Origin: Proteles cristata cristata | Lineage: Eukaryota > Chordata > Mammalia > Carnivora > Hyaenidae | Length of the DNA: 64,000 nt | NCBI GenBank assembly: GCA_017311185.1 | Contig: JAESUZ010004509.1 | Span: forward strand, 62,001-126,000 | Direction of reading: 5' to 3' | Shown: positions 46,341-57,984 of the stretch, one piece after another | How the letters are laid out: every line of letters starts with the position of its first letter | How positions within the stretch are numbered: the first letter of the stretch is position 1 | Notes under the pieces: generated by a model | The model's input: only the letters and a program-made list of their open reading frames with translations | What the model was told of the DNA's origin: nothing | The model's database searches: none | Program-made: the position numbers and the translations under genes

Positions 46341-47689
46341 GTCGCAGATCCATCTGGGCCTCGTTGGCGGCTGCGCCCCCCCACCTCCTGGACTTAGGGG
46401 CTTAGGGGCTGCAGCAGGACTGAGGGTGCCTGTGCTGCCCCTAAGCCCCTCTCGAGGGGCAGCGGGGCCGGAGGAGGGGACAAAGAGCTGACCCCGCCCG
46501 GCATGTGACTTTCTCACCCGAGAGCGCGTCTGCGGGCTGGGGCGCCAGCAATGGCCGAGAAGCAGGGTGGGCAGAGGGACCCGCAGCCGGGATCCCAGGC
46601 CGGCGCAGGACAGCCAGTGCACGGGGCTCAGGAGCCCCTCTAGAGGCAGGGCCCCGGGGGCGACCTTTGTTACAAGAGTTCCCAACACAGATGCTTGACA
46701 GCCTTGGGTACTGAAAGGGGTCAAGTGTTGGGAAAGCACGAACCCATCACCCTGGCCGTCTCCAGCCACACAGTCCAGTTAAGAACCCTGTGGGCATCCC
46801 TTTCTCCCAGGCCCAGGGAGCTTGTACCCCGCCCCAGGTCAGGAGCCCGGGCTGTTCTCCTCGCGCCCTGTCCACCCCCCGGGGACCCGCGGGACCCGCA
46901 CCTGTGCCCACACTCCCGTGTCAGCGCCCCCCGGGGACCCGCGCCTGAGCCCACACTCCTGTGTCAGCGCCCGAGGTGCTGGCTCCAGGGTGCCCACGGC
47001 CGCCTCTCTTCCAGCCGGTCAGGAGGCGCTCACTCCCCCAGGGGAAAGTCAGGCACAGAGCCTGCAGGGGGAAGGCCGGGGGTGGTGAGGGGTGGCCAGG
47101 GCTGCAGAAAGTCCATGAGGTCTCTCTTCCAGCCCCCAGGGCTGTGGTCGGAGCAGCGACTCCTGCCCCAGCCAATGCCCGCAGCAGGTAAGGGCAGGGG
47201 ACACCTGGCAGTTGCTTCTAGTAGGTAGACTGAGGCCCAGGCAGAGGCAGGAGTCCTTCAGGGTCAGACCGGCCTGGGGCGAAGTTGGCCCTGCCTGCTG
47301 TGACCTTGAGCCCAGACCAGCGCCCTGACTTCTGAGTCTCCCTCCCCACCCCGTCCACACCAGCAGCCCCCTTCCCCGGAAAGTGGGGTGGCTGGGAGGA
47401 AGCACATTAGGTGAGCAGTGTCCGGGGCCCGGACCGGGGCCGTCTGCCTCCACCAGGCCCAGAGGCCCAGCCCCAACTCTGGCCTCTCACCTCTGACCCC
47501 ATCCCAGACTGAGCCCCCCTTTCACTGAACATCCCCCTCCCCCCAGAGTCTCTGGAATTGCCGGACACGCAGGGGACGTGCATCTGCAGTTCGGGGGACT
47601 CGGCGCCTGTCCCCCGGGGCTGGGCGCGGGTGAGCCCCTCCGCGGGGCGGGCCAGCCAGCGTCTGGAGAGCGTCGGCGGCTCCCTGTGC
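46341..47689. other. Intergenic DNA
   Basis: GC-rich, with a two-copy tandem duplication (46,875-46,969). No gene recognised. Confidence 0.5.
46875..46969 (+). repeat. Two-copy tandem duplication
   Basis: Copy 1 (46,875-46,926) and copy 2 (46,927-46,969) both run from CCCCCCGGGGACCCGCG to CCACACTCC(C/T)GTGTCAGCG. Copy 1 has 9 extra bases. Confidence 0.85.
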
Positions 47690-47930
47690 TAAAATGTGCA
47701 ATATAAACTTAAAAATTAATTGCTTCACCTTCTGAAGTGTCTTTAGCCACTCTGGAAAGGAAATATGGCTAATAACCATAATTTTACAGTCAATTCTTGT
47801 TAGAAGATTATGTTTGACCAAATGTCTTTTGTTAGCTCATTATTTCACATTTTCTCCACCCTGAAAAAATCTTTTCTGTATATTTTGTCCCTGACTTTTA
47901 AGATGCTCACAGGAATGTGGATTATGCCTG
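47690..47930. promoter_or_regulatory. AT-rich island 4, candidate conserved enhancer
   Basis: ATATAAACTTAAAAATTAAT, CTAATAACCATAATTTTACA and GTTAGCTCATTATTTCAC form about 240 nt of unique AT-rich sequence in GC-rich flanks. Confidence 0.4.
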
Positions 47931-50743
47931 GGGCTACACGCAGAGGCAGGGGACAGCTCCCGCCTCCCGGGCGAGGGGCAGGGTGACCCCGGGGACTCAG
48001 AGCTCTTCAGGCCTGGGAACACTTCTCTTCTTCCCCGGAAAACGGAAGGCGTGCGGGGGAGGAGGGAGTTTCTGCTCTTTCCACCACTGGGGACTCACTG
48101 TCAGCCCGAGGGGACCCTTCTCCTCCAGTCGGGTGCATGACTCTCAGGTGCTCTCTGTGATGACCGAGCCCATCCTCTGGCCGGGAGTGGAGAGTAGAGA
48201 GGGGACTTCAGCGCCCAGGCCGTCAGCCTATCCCCTTCAGGACCCGAGCACCTCTGGGCCTGGCCTGCTCCAGTGAGCGCTCCAGCTGCTGGGCTGGGGG
48301 TCAGGGGCCTGGCAGTTCCCCCCGCTGGATGCCAACGCGGGGTCTCAGGGGCTCACAGGGCCCTGGATGCTCAGAGGCTATGCCCCTCACAGGCCAGGGG
48401 GCCCAGACACAGGTGGGGAGGGACCGCGGGGGCCTGGAGACGCTCTAGCACATTTCCCCTCCCCCCCGGCATTGGGCAGAAGCCCCATCTGTCCCTCAGC
48501 CACCGGAGATGGGGCTGAGGGGTCCTCGCCCCCTTCCTGATGGTGGAGAAGCCGAGGCACAGGTGGGGCTCCTAACCGAAGACCCCCAGCCACGACCCTT
48601 GCCCCCGCCCTGGGGAGCCACCCTCAGTGTGCCATGTTCACACGTGTGTGTGCACAGTGTTGGGGACACTGCACTCGGGGCCAAGCACCTTCTCTCCCGG
48701 AGCCCTGAGGCCACGCGGGGCCCGCTCTGCCTGAGTCCCGGGGCCCCTCCGCGCCCCCGGGGTGTCTGCGAAGAAAGCAGAAGGCCCAGGGTCCACCAGC
48801 CTGAGAGGTGGGACCCCGCTGCAGGTGGGGGTGGGGGTGCAAGCGGCTCCCAGGGCCCACCCCCCGAGGCAGGTTGATTTTTATTGCCTCGAGGACAACA
48901 AATCACTCTCTGACAATAATCGGAACAAGCAGACACTTAATTATGAGGCCATAGACAGCGTGATTATTAATTTTAAATTGTGCAGCCCAGTCCTAAAGGC
49001 TGAGCCTGGACAGTCACCGGGCGCTCCTGGCGACCTGGGTGCAGTCAGAGGCTGGGGCTTCCAGGCACCGGGAGGAGGGCCGCCCCCAGGCAGCCCCAAA
49101 CCTCTCCCTCCAGCCTGGGGAGCCTGGGCTACAGGGGAGCGGTGGCGCTTGGCCTCCGGTCCCCCCAGAGGCTGCCCAGCCAGCATGGCCCGGGTGCGGC
49201 GGGGGTGAGACCCGGCCAGAGGCGCCCCGTCCTTCCTCCTGCCGTGCACACCTCCTTTCCCGAGGGCCCGGCTCCGCTGAGAGGGTCCCGGGCCTCAGGC
49301 ACCCCTGGCAGAGGCGGGTGTTGGCGGCCGTGTCGCAGGAAAGAAGGGGACTCAGGGGTTGGCACAAGGCTGACCTCAAGAGGTGGCCTGTCCCCCAAGC
49401 CTCGGTGACACGTGCTCCCTCCTAGGGCTTCTCACCTCCTCCCACGCCTCCTGTCTCCCCAGAGCTCTGGGATTGCTCCCACCGCGTCTCCGAGCCTTGG
49501 GGGTCCCGATCCTCTGGGTCTGTGGGGCCTCGGGGCTGCGGGGGCTGCTGTGGGGATGAGGCTGGGGGCCGAGTGGGGGCCGCAGCCCCACTGTGAGGCC
49601 GCGAGGCCCAGCGCGCAGCGGCAGCGGACAGCCCTCCCCGGCCACCAGCGAGAAGCCGGGTGCCAGGCCGGGCAGCCTGTGCGAGCCGACTGCCAGCCAA
49701 GCTGTCGGCTGGTGGCGCTTGGCAGGCGGTGCGGCGGAGCGGGAGGGGGTGTTTGCACACTGCCGCTGACAGCTTCCCAGCCGAACCCGCGCTGGCTAAA
49801 CAGCAGAAGTGAGCAGTGCCCACGGGCAGGTCCGGCCCGAGGAGGGAGCACGGCGGAAGCGGAGGCGCGGAGGGCCCGTCTCCCAAGGCGGGCTGCTCGG
49901 GGGACCTCCCCTCCCACCCGTCCCCGTCCCCCCGGCAGCCTGGCCTGGGCCCTGCTGCCTGCCTGGCGTCCAGACCCCTGAGGGTGTCCCCTTCCCACCT
50001 CCGCGCACGGTCAGTGCGGCCGCCCTTCGGGCCTCGAACCCCTCCAATGGGGGTGGGCTGCGTGTGGGGTGAGCCGACCAGCCTCATCGGGGAAGGAACT
50101 TAGGGCGCCGCTGCCTCCGGGAGCCCGGTCACACTGCCGCCCGCCTGGCTCCCGCCACCGGGGAGGGCCTGGGTGCCCCGGTCTCCCTGTGGCGGGGGCA
50201 GGTCCCCCGTTCCCGCTGGGCTCTCCCGGGCCCCTCCTGCCGCCCCCCCTTGGACTCTCTGGGTCCCTGCCCCTAAGAAGGGCAGGCAGGGTGGCTTCCG
50301 CCACCATCACCAGAAACCAGATTTCTCACGTGGGCACCACCTCCCCCTTTGCAAACAAGGACACCGAGGCTCAAGAGGCCAGTCCTGTCGGGGCCGTCGG
50401 GGCGCCCACGCCAGGGCTGGACGGGGACAGACGACGTCTCGATCTCAATCCCAAACGCGAGTCCGTGTAAAGCCGTGCAGAGAGCCGTTAACGAGAGACA
50501 CTGTGCCGCTACCTGGGCTGGCCTCTGCCCACCCTTCCCGCCCCAGCGAGATGCTGAGCCTGGGCTGCAGGCCGAGAGGGCGTCCGAGGCAGAAGGGATG
50601 GTGGCTTTGGCAGAGGGAATGGAGTGGGCAAAGGTCTTGTGGCAGAGACAGAAGAAGGCCAATGGCGCGGGGCACGCGGGGCCGGAGCAGCGCACAGAGC
50701 CAGGGGGGTGTGGGCTGCAGGAGCCAGCACGGGGGCAGGGAGG
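47931..50743. other. Intergenic DNA
   Basis: GC-rich except for AT-rich island 5 (48,875-48,990). A MIR-like scrap lies near 50,335-50,395. No gene recognised. Confidence 0.5.
48875..48990. promoter_or_regulatory. AT-rich island 5, candidate conserved enhancer
   Basis: ACTTAATTATGAGGCC and GCGTGATTATTAATTTTAAA within about 115 nt; no repeat similarity. Confidence 0.4.
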
Positions 50744-51152
50744 GTTCCCAGATAAGGTACAGAATGCCCCGTTAATTTTAAATTTCAAATAAATAATGAT
50801 TTTTTAAAAAAATAAAAACGCATCCAAGAATTGCATGGGACGGGGCGCCTGGGTGGCTCAGCTGGTTAAACATCCCACTTTGGCTCAGGTCATGACTCAC
50901 AGTCCGTGGGTTCGAGCCCCGCGTCGGGTTCTGTGCTGACAGCTCAGAGCCTGGAGCCTGTTTCGGATTCTGTGTCTCCCTCTCTCTCTGACCCTCCCCT
51001 CCTCGCTCTCTGTCTCCGTCTCTCAAAAATAAATAAAAACATTAAAAAAAAAAAAAGAATTGCGTGGGACATACTTATACTAAAGTATTTGTGCGTGAAA
51101 TCCAGATTTAATTCAGTGCTATGTGTTCTCATTTGATAAGTCTGGCCACCTA
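50744..51152. mobile_element. Palindromic DNA-transposon-like (MITE) relic split by a SINE
   Basis: Left arm (50,744-50,841): CCAGATAAGGTACAG...CCGTTAATTTTAAATTTC. Right arm (51,055-51,152), read in reverse complement: CCAGACTTATC...CTGAATTAAATCTGGATTTC. The arms are diverged inverted copies meeting at TTGCATGGGACATACTTATA, a palindromic centre of a repeat common in mammals whose family name I cannot give with certainty. Confidence 0.6.
50842..51054 (+). mobile_element. CAN-SINE inserted at the centre of the palindrome
   Basis: Target-site duplication AAGAATTGC(A/G)TGGGAC at 50826-50841 and 51055-51070; complete element with A-tail. Confidence 0.95.
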
Positions 51153-51844
51153 AGCCAGGGACGGCCCATACGTGGGTGCACCTGCCTGGCTGCAGGGCGG
51201 GCCCCGCGCCCTGATCTTGCCCCGACAGGTCCTGCTTGGAAGAGCCAAGGGCAGCCGGGACCCGCTCCTGACCTGGCCACTCCTTCGCCGCAGGGTCCTT
51301 TTTCGGAGGTGACAAAGGGGCCAGGGGTAGGCGCTGAGCCCGAAGGCCCCTTCACGGCGGAAGCGCGTGGCTGACCTTCGTCCCCCGGGGCCTGGGCGCT
51401 GCCGGCCCTCCGCAGACCCAGCGCCCGGCCCTGCCACCAGCTCTCCCTGAAGCAGGCGATAAATGTCCACTTTTAGGGCCACAGCGACTGATTATCAAGA
51501 GCGTGGCTGCCAGTTACAGCACGTCAGGAAGGCGCCTTCCTCTGCTGAGGTCGGGAGCCCGGCTTCCAGGCTGGAGACCCAGGACCTCGCCGCCTGTCGG
51601 GGGGCAAAGGGACCAGACTTACTGCAGCCGCAAGAGATCATCAGGCACTCAGCAGCTCCCAGACCCCGGTTCCAGGGGACGTGGGGGCTCACAGGGGGCT
51701 CACCCCCTCCCCCAGCTCCTCCGCCCGCACCGGGTGGGCAGGAGAGCCCAGCCTGGGATCGCACCCCCCCACCGCCCCCGCCCAGCGCAGCTCAGGGGCT
51801 CCCCTCCCTGCCACTGCGGCTCCCTGGGCACCCCGCCCTCCTGG

Positions 51845-51935
51845 CCACACCCAATCTCTCTCGAAGCCTCAATTTCCTTTCCTGCAAAATGAACAAAGAG
51901 TAGCTTCTGGAGGATTCCGTGACACCCCCCAGGCC
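51845..51935 (+). repeat. MIR fragment
   Basis: GAAGCCTCAATTTCCTTTCC followed by TGCAAAATGAAC, a diverged MIR core. Confidence 0.55.
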
Positions 51936-52074
51936 AGCCTGAGGACGGCACCTGGCCTGGAGCCCTGTTGGCTCTTGGGGGACAGAGCCCTGGCGTCAAG
52001 GGTCCCAGGCAGGGCAGGTGTCCAGGGCAGCCCCACTCCACACGTGCACTCAGGCGCAAGCCGCACGGCTGATG

Positions 52075-52235
52075 CCGTAAGTGATCGCACCCTCAATAAT
52101 CAAAGAATAATCAATGGGTCTTTAATTTCCATACAATAACTGTCTTATTAAATCTAAATTTAATGTGCTTCTGGAATCCTTAATTTAAAGTGTTACTGCA
52201 CCCACCATCTGCTCCACCAAATACAAATTCAGGGA
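52075..52235. promoter_or_regulatory. AT-rich island 6, candidate conserved enhancer
   Basis: CAATAATCAAAGAATAATCA (near 52,093; contains a TCF/LEF-like ATCAAAG and PBX/HOX-like cores), then GTCTTTAATTTCC and CCTTAATTTAAAGTG. No repeat signature. Confidence 0.4.
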
Positions 52236-53286
52236 GCACGCGACTCCGAGCAGCGCGGAGACGAGGCACCGGCTACGCAGCTGAGGCTCCGGGGCCCGAC
52301 CTCCTCCCCGCGGGCCGCCCGGGGTCTCTCCGGGGAGCACGGCCCCAGAGCCCGCCGGGGAATCCGCCTGCAGACAGGGGCATCCTGGGCCTGGCATTCA
52401 AGGCCGCAGGAACTCCCCTCCCTCCCGGGCGGGGTCCTGCCCTGATGTCCGTCAGCGCCCACCCTGGGCCACGGCCAGCGCCAGAGTGCCCACGGACGCT
52501 CCTGGACACGTGCCAGGATCGGGGACCACCGCCCCAGCAGGTGACCCTCACGACACCCCCGCCCTGGACACTGGACTCGAGAATCGGCTGGCTCCTCCTC
52601 CACGTGCTGGGTGGCGGGGCCACTCGCAGGAAACGGGACACAGGCCGGGGGACGGGAGCCTGGAGGGGTTGGCTGGCCTTGGGGGGTGGAGGGGCTTCAG
52701 GTGACAGCTTGGGGACATCGGGACGGCGAGTCTGCGGGCTCTTTGGTCGCTTCCCCTTGGCCTGCTGGATGGCTGCCTTGCCCTCCGCCTCTCCAGCCCT
52801 GTCCCCTCCCCTCCCTTCCCCAGGTTTCTAGAAGAAGTGGCCCTCAGATGCCTGTCTTGACCCAGGTCACCCCTGGTCTCGAAGGGGTCGGGGAGCTCGT
52901 TCAGGGACCGGAGTGCCCGAGCCGGCTCTGTGCTGCACGGAGCCTCCCTCCTGCTCCACCCGGGGCTCGCAGCGCCCCTCGCCCCTGCCGTCCGCCCTGC
53001 GCGGGCCAGGCTTCGCCCCCACGCTGCCTGCCTGAGCCGAGCCAGTCACCGCTGGCAGGGGCAGACCTCCCGCCCCAGGCCTCACAGCGCAGACACGGGC
53101 TTAACTGGCGCAGAACCACCCCCACGGCTGCCGGGGCCCCCGCCCCGCACCTGTCTGCTCGCCGCGCTCCGACCCCCAGCACAAGCCCTTATTTGGGACA
53201 GTGTCGGGCGGAGGGTGACGCCTGGCCTGACTCAGCTCCACCACCCACTGGCCTGAGGGGCTATCTTTTAAATTGTGGCAAAATAG

Positions 53287-53509
53287 GAGCGCACCTGGGG
53301 GGCTTAGCCAGCTAAGCGTCCGGCTCCTGATCGAGGCTCAGGTCGTGATCTCACGGTTCGCGGATCTGAGCCCCGCGTCAGGCTCCGTACTGACTGCTCA
53401 GAGCCTGGAGCCTGCTTCCGATTCCATCTCTCCCTCTCTCTCTCTCTGGCCCTCCCCTGCTCTTGCTCTCACTCTCTCTCTCAAAAATATATTTAAAAAT
53501 TTAAAAATA
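53287..53509 (+). mobile_element. CAN-SINE, outer member of pair
   Basis: Starts GAGCGCACCTGGGGGGCTTA and runs into an AAAAATATATTTAAAAATTT tail that hosts the second copy. Confidence 0.88.
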
Positions 53510-53510
53510 G

Positions 53511-53746
53511 GGGCACCTGGGTGGCTCAGTTGGTTAAGCGTCCGACTTTGGCTCAGGTCATGGTCTCCCGGTTCGTGGGTTCGAGCCCCGCGTCGGGCTC
53601 TGTGCTGACAATTCAGCGCCTGGAGCTGCTTCAGATTCTGTGTCTCCCTCTCCCTCTTACTCTCCCCTGCTCACGCTGTCTCTCTCTCTCAGAAAGAAAT
53701 AAAACATTAATTTTTTTAAATTTAAAAATAAGTAAATAAAATTTTA
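53511..53746 (+). mobile_element. CAN-SINE, inner member of pair
   Basis: Starts GGGGCACCTGGGTGGCTCAG. Both elements lie within a single outer target-site duplication, so this one most simply inserted into the tail of the first. Confidence 0.9.
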
Positions 53747-54544
53747 AAATTGTGGCAAAATACAGCAGAGATAAAACTCACAACTAACCGTTATAAACTG
53801 CACGGTTCAGGGGCATGAAGTACGTCCCTAAAACGGCAGCCTTCACTGCCCTCCGGTTTCAGAACGTTCCCCCTGAAAGGAGACCGTGTGCCCGTTGAGC
53901 AGCAGGACCCCGGCCCCTGGCGCCAACGGTCTGCTTTCTGTCTGTGGAGCTGCCTGTTCCGGACATTGCACATGGAATCCCACGTGTCCTCTGGTGTCTG
54001 GCTTCCCTCACTTGGGACCACGTTTTCAAGGTCCATCCACGTTGCCACAGGAGTCCCTCCCTTCCCCTGGTGGAGTGACATCCTGTCGCCCGGTGGCCCT
54101 GCTCACTCACCTCGTGGTCTCTCCCTCTGGCCGCTGTGAACAGCGCTTCTGGAACGTGCGAGGGCAGGTTTTGATGCCAACCTTGGTCTTCAGTTGTCTG
54201 GGGCGCATGCCGGGGACAGTCTCAGCGGGGTCCCGTGGAAGGTCCTTGTCCGGCGTTTTGAGAACCGCAGCGCAGCCAGGGGCAGGGACGTGTGAGGCGG
54301 CGTCCGTAGCGTTGGCTGATCCCGCCGTCGGTGGGCTCCGTCACTGCCATCTCCGGCAGGTGAGGAGGAGCGGCCAGGGTGGTGCTGGGCACGTGGGTCC
54401 CGTCGTGGCAGCCACAGTGACTGTGCACTTGCTATGCACCAGCCACTTTGTTGGGTGCACTCAGTCGGTGCTCTATAAATACAAATAGAGAGGGGATTTC
54501 CAATTTCCATGCCACCTGGGCAAGCCAGACACTGTTTTCTCTAG

Positions 54545-54620
54545 TTCACAAAATCTCACACAGGTTAAGTGACTTCGAAAGTCCCCCAGCCGGAGGATGG
54601 AGCTGGGACCCTGTCACAAG
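54545..54620 (-). repeat. MIR fragment
   Basis: CACACAGGTTAAGTGACTTC followed by CCAGCCGGAGGATGGAGCTG, the MIR 3' core in reverse orientation. Confidence 0.65.
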
Positions 54621-55149
54621 CCCATGTGGCTCCGGAGAGCAGGGCCGCCATGTACATGCGTGCAGGCTGCTCACTGCACAAGGGTGTTTGGATGAGGGGA
54701 TGCAAGGGGCTGCCCAGGTCCCACTCTGTCCACACACATCATGTGCCGGGCGCCTCGTTGTGACCAGCACGGAGGTGCTGGGCGTCTGGTGAAGGCCGGG
54801 CGGTGTGCCACGCAGTGCCAGCTCACCCAGGGAGCTGCGGGGCTGCCCTCCGCTGTGTGTGGGAGCAAGAACACGGCGTGCCTCTGATGCAGGAATGGGG
54901 AGGCGGCCAGAGGCGGGCCTGCCTGTCCGCTCAGGGCCTGCACGTGCCTGGACCCAGAGCAGCGGCCCAGGCCACCTCTGCTGGAGGGATCCCCAGAAGA
55001 AGGCAGCTCAGAGAGGCACCAGCCTCCGTGCAGGTGTGAAGGCTGAGGGTCAGAGCCTTCACACTCCTGCTTTCGGCAGAGGACGAGGGGGCGCCGCTTG
55101 ACCATGTTCCTGAAGCGTGTGCTGCATGCCTGTCGGACATCGGCAGAAC

Positions 55150-55210
55150 AGACCTACGGTTCTACTTACAGAGGACGAGACCGAGGTTCAGAGCGGCCAG
55201 GACGAAGCTC
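55150..55210 (-). repeat. MIR fragment
   Basis: TTACAGAGGACGAGACCGAG followed by GTTCAGAGCGGCCAG resembles the antisense MIR core (acagatgaggaaactgaggc). Confidence 0.55.
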
Positions 55211-55439
55211 CGCTCGGCCTCCCTCGTCTCTCAGGCTCTGGCTGCTGGACCCAGCTTTCCCCGGATCCCCGGCACAGAATCACCCGCTGACACCCTCCAG
55301 GCGTCTCAGTCTATGTGGCTGGGGAGCCGGAGCAGACCCCGCGTGGCCGGTGCTCACTGCACACTCACTCTCCATCGCACACCAGTGTGGACTCTAAGCA
55401 CGGCCCCTTCGAGGCCCCAAACGCGTCCAGCAGCAGCCG

Positions 55440-55510
55440 CCTGATCCCATTTGATGGAGGAGAGAGCTGAGGTGCAGGGGAGCCAAGCACACGGCAAGGC
55501 TGAGGAGGGA
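55440..55510 (-). repeat. MIR fragment
   Basis: CCCATTTGATGGAGGAGAGA then GCTGAGGTGCAGGG and AGCACACGGCAAGGCTGA, a diverged antisense MIR. Confidence 0.6.
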
Positions 55511-55639
55511 GCCCTCTATACCCCCCGTCCCCCGAGTGCCCGGGGTGGGGGGCACCCCCAGCCACAGCCCCTCCCGAGGGGGCCCCTCCACACCGGCGTG
55601 TCCTCAGAAACTTGCCTGCTTGTGAGCTGCCTTCCGCCT

Positions 55640-55850
55640 GGATCACAGCCCGGGTCCTCGAGGTAATCGACTGCTCGATGATCAAACTGATTTCCATCCC
55701 AAGTCCTGCGCGCTGCTTACATTCCAGGAACCGTATTTTGAGCACAGACATATAATCAAACGGCAAAAAGCAGAGGGCACAGAGGGCCTCTCTGCCAATC
55801 GAATAAAAGCTAAATGGCCCGGGCTTTTAGGCCTAATCACTTACGTATTC
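55640..55850. promoter_or_regulatory. AT-rich island 7, candidate conserved enhancer
   Basis: GAGGTAATCGACTGCTCGAT, GATCAAACTGATTTCC, ACATATAATCAAACGGC and TAGGCCTAATCACTTACG lie in about 210 nt of unique sequence. Motif-based inference only. Confidence 0.35.
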
Positions 55851-57464
55851 CCACCAGGGCTGGGTCTCCAGCAAAGCCCATCCGATCGAGGCCGGATTCA
55901 TCTGAGCATTTTGGCGTCAGGTCTGACGATCCCTCCCAGCCTTGCCGGGCTCCCCTCTCTGCTGGGGTGGCCTGACGGGTCCCTTCCAACCAAAGTCCAG
56001 CTCGCCCTCCGGGAGGGGCTCGACGCCCAGTGCTGGGCAGTGCACCCTCCTCCTGGCAGGTCCCCTGGGCCTGGGTGGCCAAGAACCCCTGGAGTCGAGC
56101 CCAGGGCACCCGCCCTCCAGCCTAGGCTGCCCCTGGATCCATGAGGAGCCCCGGCCTGGGGGTCTCTCAAGGGGCGCGTGGGGTCCTGAGGTCCAGCGGC
56201 TGCCCAGAGCCTGTGTGCAGACACAGACCCCAGGAGCCCCTGCAGCCGGTCTCTGAGCCCAGAGGGATCCTTTTCGGCCCCGCAGGGCCCCCAGGCAGTG
56301 AGTCCAGCTTCGCCCTCCTCCCCTGCTCCCCACCCCCGCCTCCCTGCCTCCCTGCCTTGCCCGGTGTCCCCAGAGAGCTGGGCCTTCCTTCTCAACCCAC
56401 TTTGTGGGCAAAGGGAAAGAAGCAGCCAAGCCCAAGCCCAGAGCTCTTCCCGAGTGTGGGAGTCTGTCCAGGCCCAGAGGCCACCCCGCCACCCCCGCCC
56501 CAAGCTCCCCACGTGCCCCCCCTGCCATATGACCGCGGTCCCCCATCTGTGTGGGGCGGGGGACCTGTGGGGGCGGGGCTGGCGCCATGGCCACGCCCCC
56601 GTGCTGGCCTCAGGCTCTGCGGGCAACAGAGGGTGGGGGTGTGGCCGTGGGCGCCGGCCTCTCCAAGAGCCACTGGGGAGCTCCGTGGCCGGGGGCTCCG
56701 GGATATGATGGGGAGCCCTGGGGCTGAGTGCAGGGGCCCCGCCAGAGGGAGCTCTCAGGGCTCCTGTGGGCCGACACAGTGTCCCCCTCAAAGCACCACC
56801 CCAGACCGTAATTACTCCCTGTGGCCCTGGCTGAAGCTGCGAGAACTCCAATCCCAGGAGCTGCAGGCAGAATAGGGCGGGAGCTGTGCGGGTCACAGGT
56901 GAGACGGAGGTGGCCCCGGCCGGAGTCTTGGTCTGGCCTCTGCAGCGGCGCTCGGGGTTGAAGGGCTCCCTTCCCTGCTTCCGTGGGCGGTGGGGCTGTG
57001 CTCAGGCCCGAAAGCCCGGGGGCGCCTGTCCCCACACAGACCCCGAGGGGTCCGCTCAACGCGCTCACTCTCCACGACGCGTGGGGTGCTCCCCCCTTTT
57101 GGCCTTCCTGCCTTCTCTCCGGGGACCCTGCCTGGGGAAAGCCCCCCCCAGCCTGACTGGAGCCCTCGGGGTGACGCTGAGCCAGGCTGCCTGCCCCTCC
57201 CCTGCTCTGCCAGCCCCAGGGGCCGCCCAGGCAGGTGACTTCAGCTCTGGGTCCCTCGACCCCCCACCCCGGCCACGTGTCCCCAGGGGAGCCGCCCCTG
57301 AGCTCCTCCCTTCCTCAAAGAGCTCCTGGTGGCCGGGGCCCCATTCTTCCCCTCGCAGAGGAGGGCTGAGGGCCCCGCTCCAGGTGCGCGTGAGGCCCGG
57401 GCAGTCCAGGTGCATCTACCCTGCTGTCCTGGCGACGCCACCCTCAGGGCAGGGTCAGTGAGGT

Positions 57465-57645
57465 CACACCTAGCAGGGGCTCGATTCCAATCCTGCCTCT
57501 GGCACCCTCTGGCTGTGACCGGGAGACCGCTTCAACACCTCTGAGCCTCAGTTTCCCTTTCCGAAAAATGGGGCTATGATGAGATCACCTCACAGGGTTG
57601 TGCGGGGCTTCAGCGAGGTCCTGCACGAACACGGGACCTGCAGAG
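57465..57645 (+). repeat. MIR element, nearly full length
   Basis: GATTCCAATCCTGCCTCTGG, then GTGACCGGGAGACCGCTTCA, CTCTGAGCCTCAGTTTCCCT and AAAAATGGGGCTATGATGAG are consecutive MIR segments in the right order. Confidence 0.85.
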
Positions 57646-57984
57646 GTCAGCAGGGTCAAGCTCAACCCCCCACCCCCAGGAGGCCCGAGGCAAGGTGCGA
57701 TCTCCCTCTTGGGTAGCAGGTGCGCCCCTCCCCCACCCCAGCCCCCTCAGGTCCCCACTGGGATCCTCCATCTGCATAAGCTGGGATTTTGTGGGTGTCA
57801 TTCCTAGTGAAATTCCCCACGCAGCCGAGGCAGTTCCCCACCAGAGGCCTGAGCCTTCAGGCAGGTGGTAAGGACCCAGGGTCTCGAGCGCGGAGGCCCC
57901 AGAGACCCTGCGGTCTGGAGGCCAAAGCTGAGGTCCGGAGGCCAGCACGTGTGTGTCCATCTCATGGCTCAGGGTGTCCATCTT

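Larger units (their letters stand above)
51153..53265. other. Intergenic DNA
   Basis: GC-rich with AT-rich island 6 (52,075-52,235) and a MIR-like scrap (51,845-51,935). No gene recognised. Confidence 0.5.
53266..54280 (-). mobile_element. Old L1 (L1M-type) 3' end, interrupted by a nested SINE pair
   Basis: AAATTGTGGCAAAATA at 53270-53285 and again at 53747-53762 (target-site duplication), then GCACGGTTCAGGGGCATGAA and GGTCCATCCACGTTGCCACA. These are antisense landmarks of an old L1 3' region. Confidence 0.75.
54281..57984. other. Intergenic DNA with MIR scraps
   Basis: GC-rich. MIR pieces at 54,545, 55,150, 55,440 and 57,465; AT-rich island 7 at 55,640-55,850. A 332-codon minus-strand frame at 55,898-56,896 is antisense to equally open frames and unsupported. 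Confidence 0.5.

Noticed and set aside
55898..56896. 332-codon minus-strand frame
   Set aside because: Stop-poor GC-rich DNA with equally open plus-strand frames; no homology recognised.
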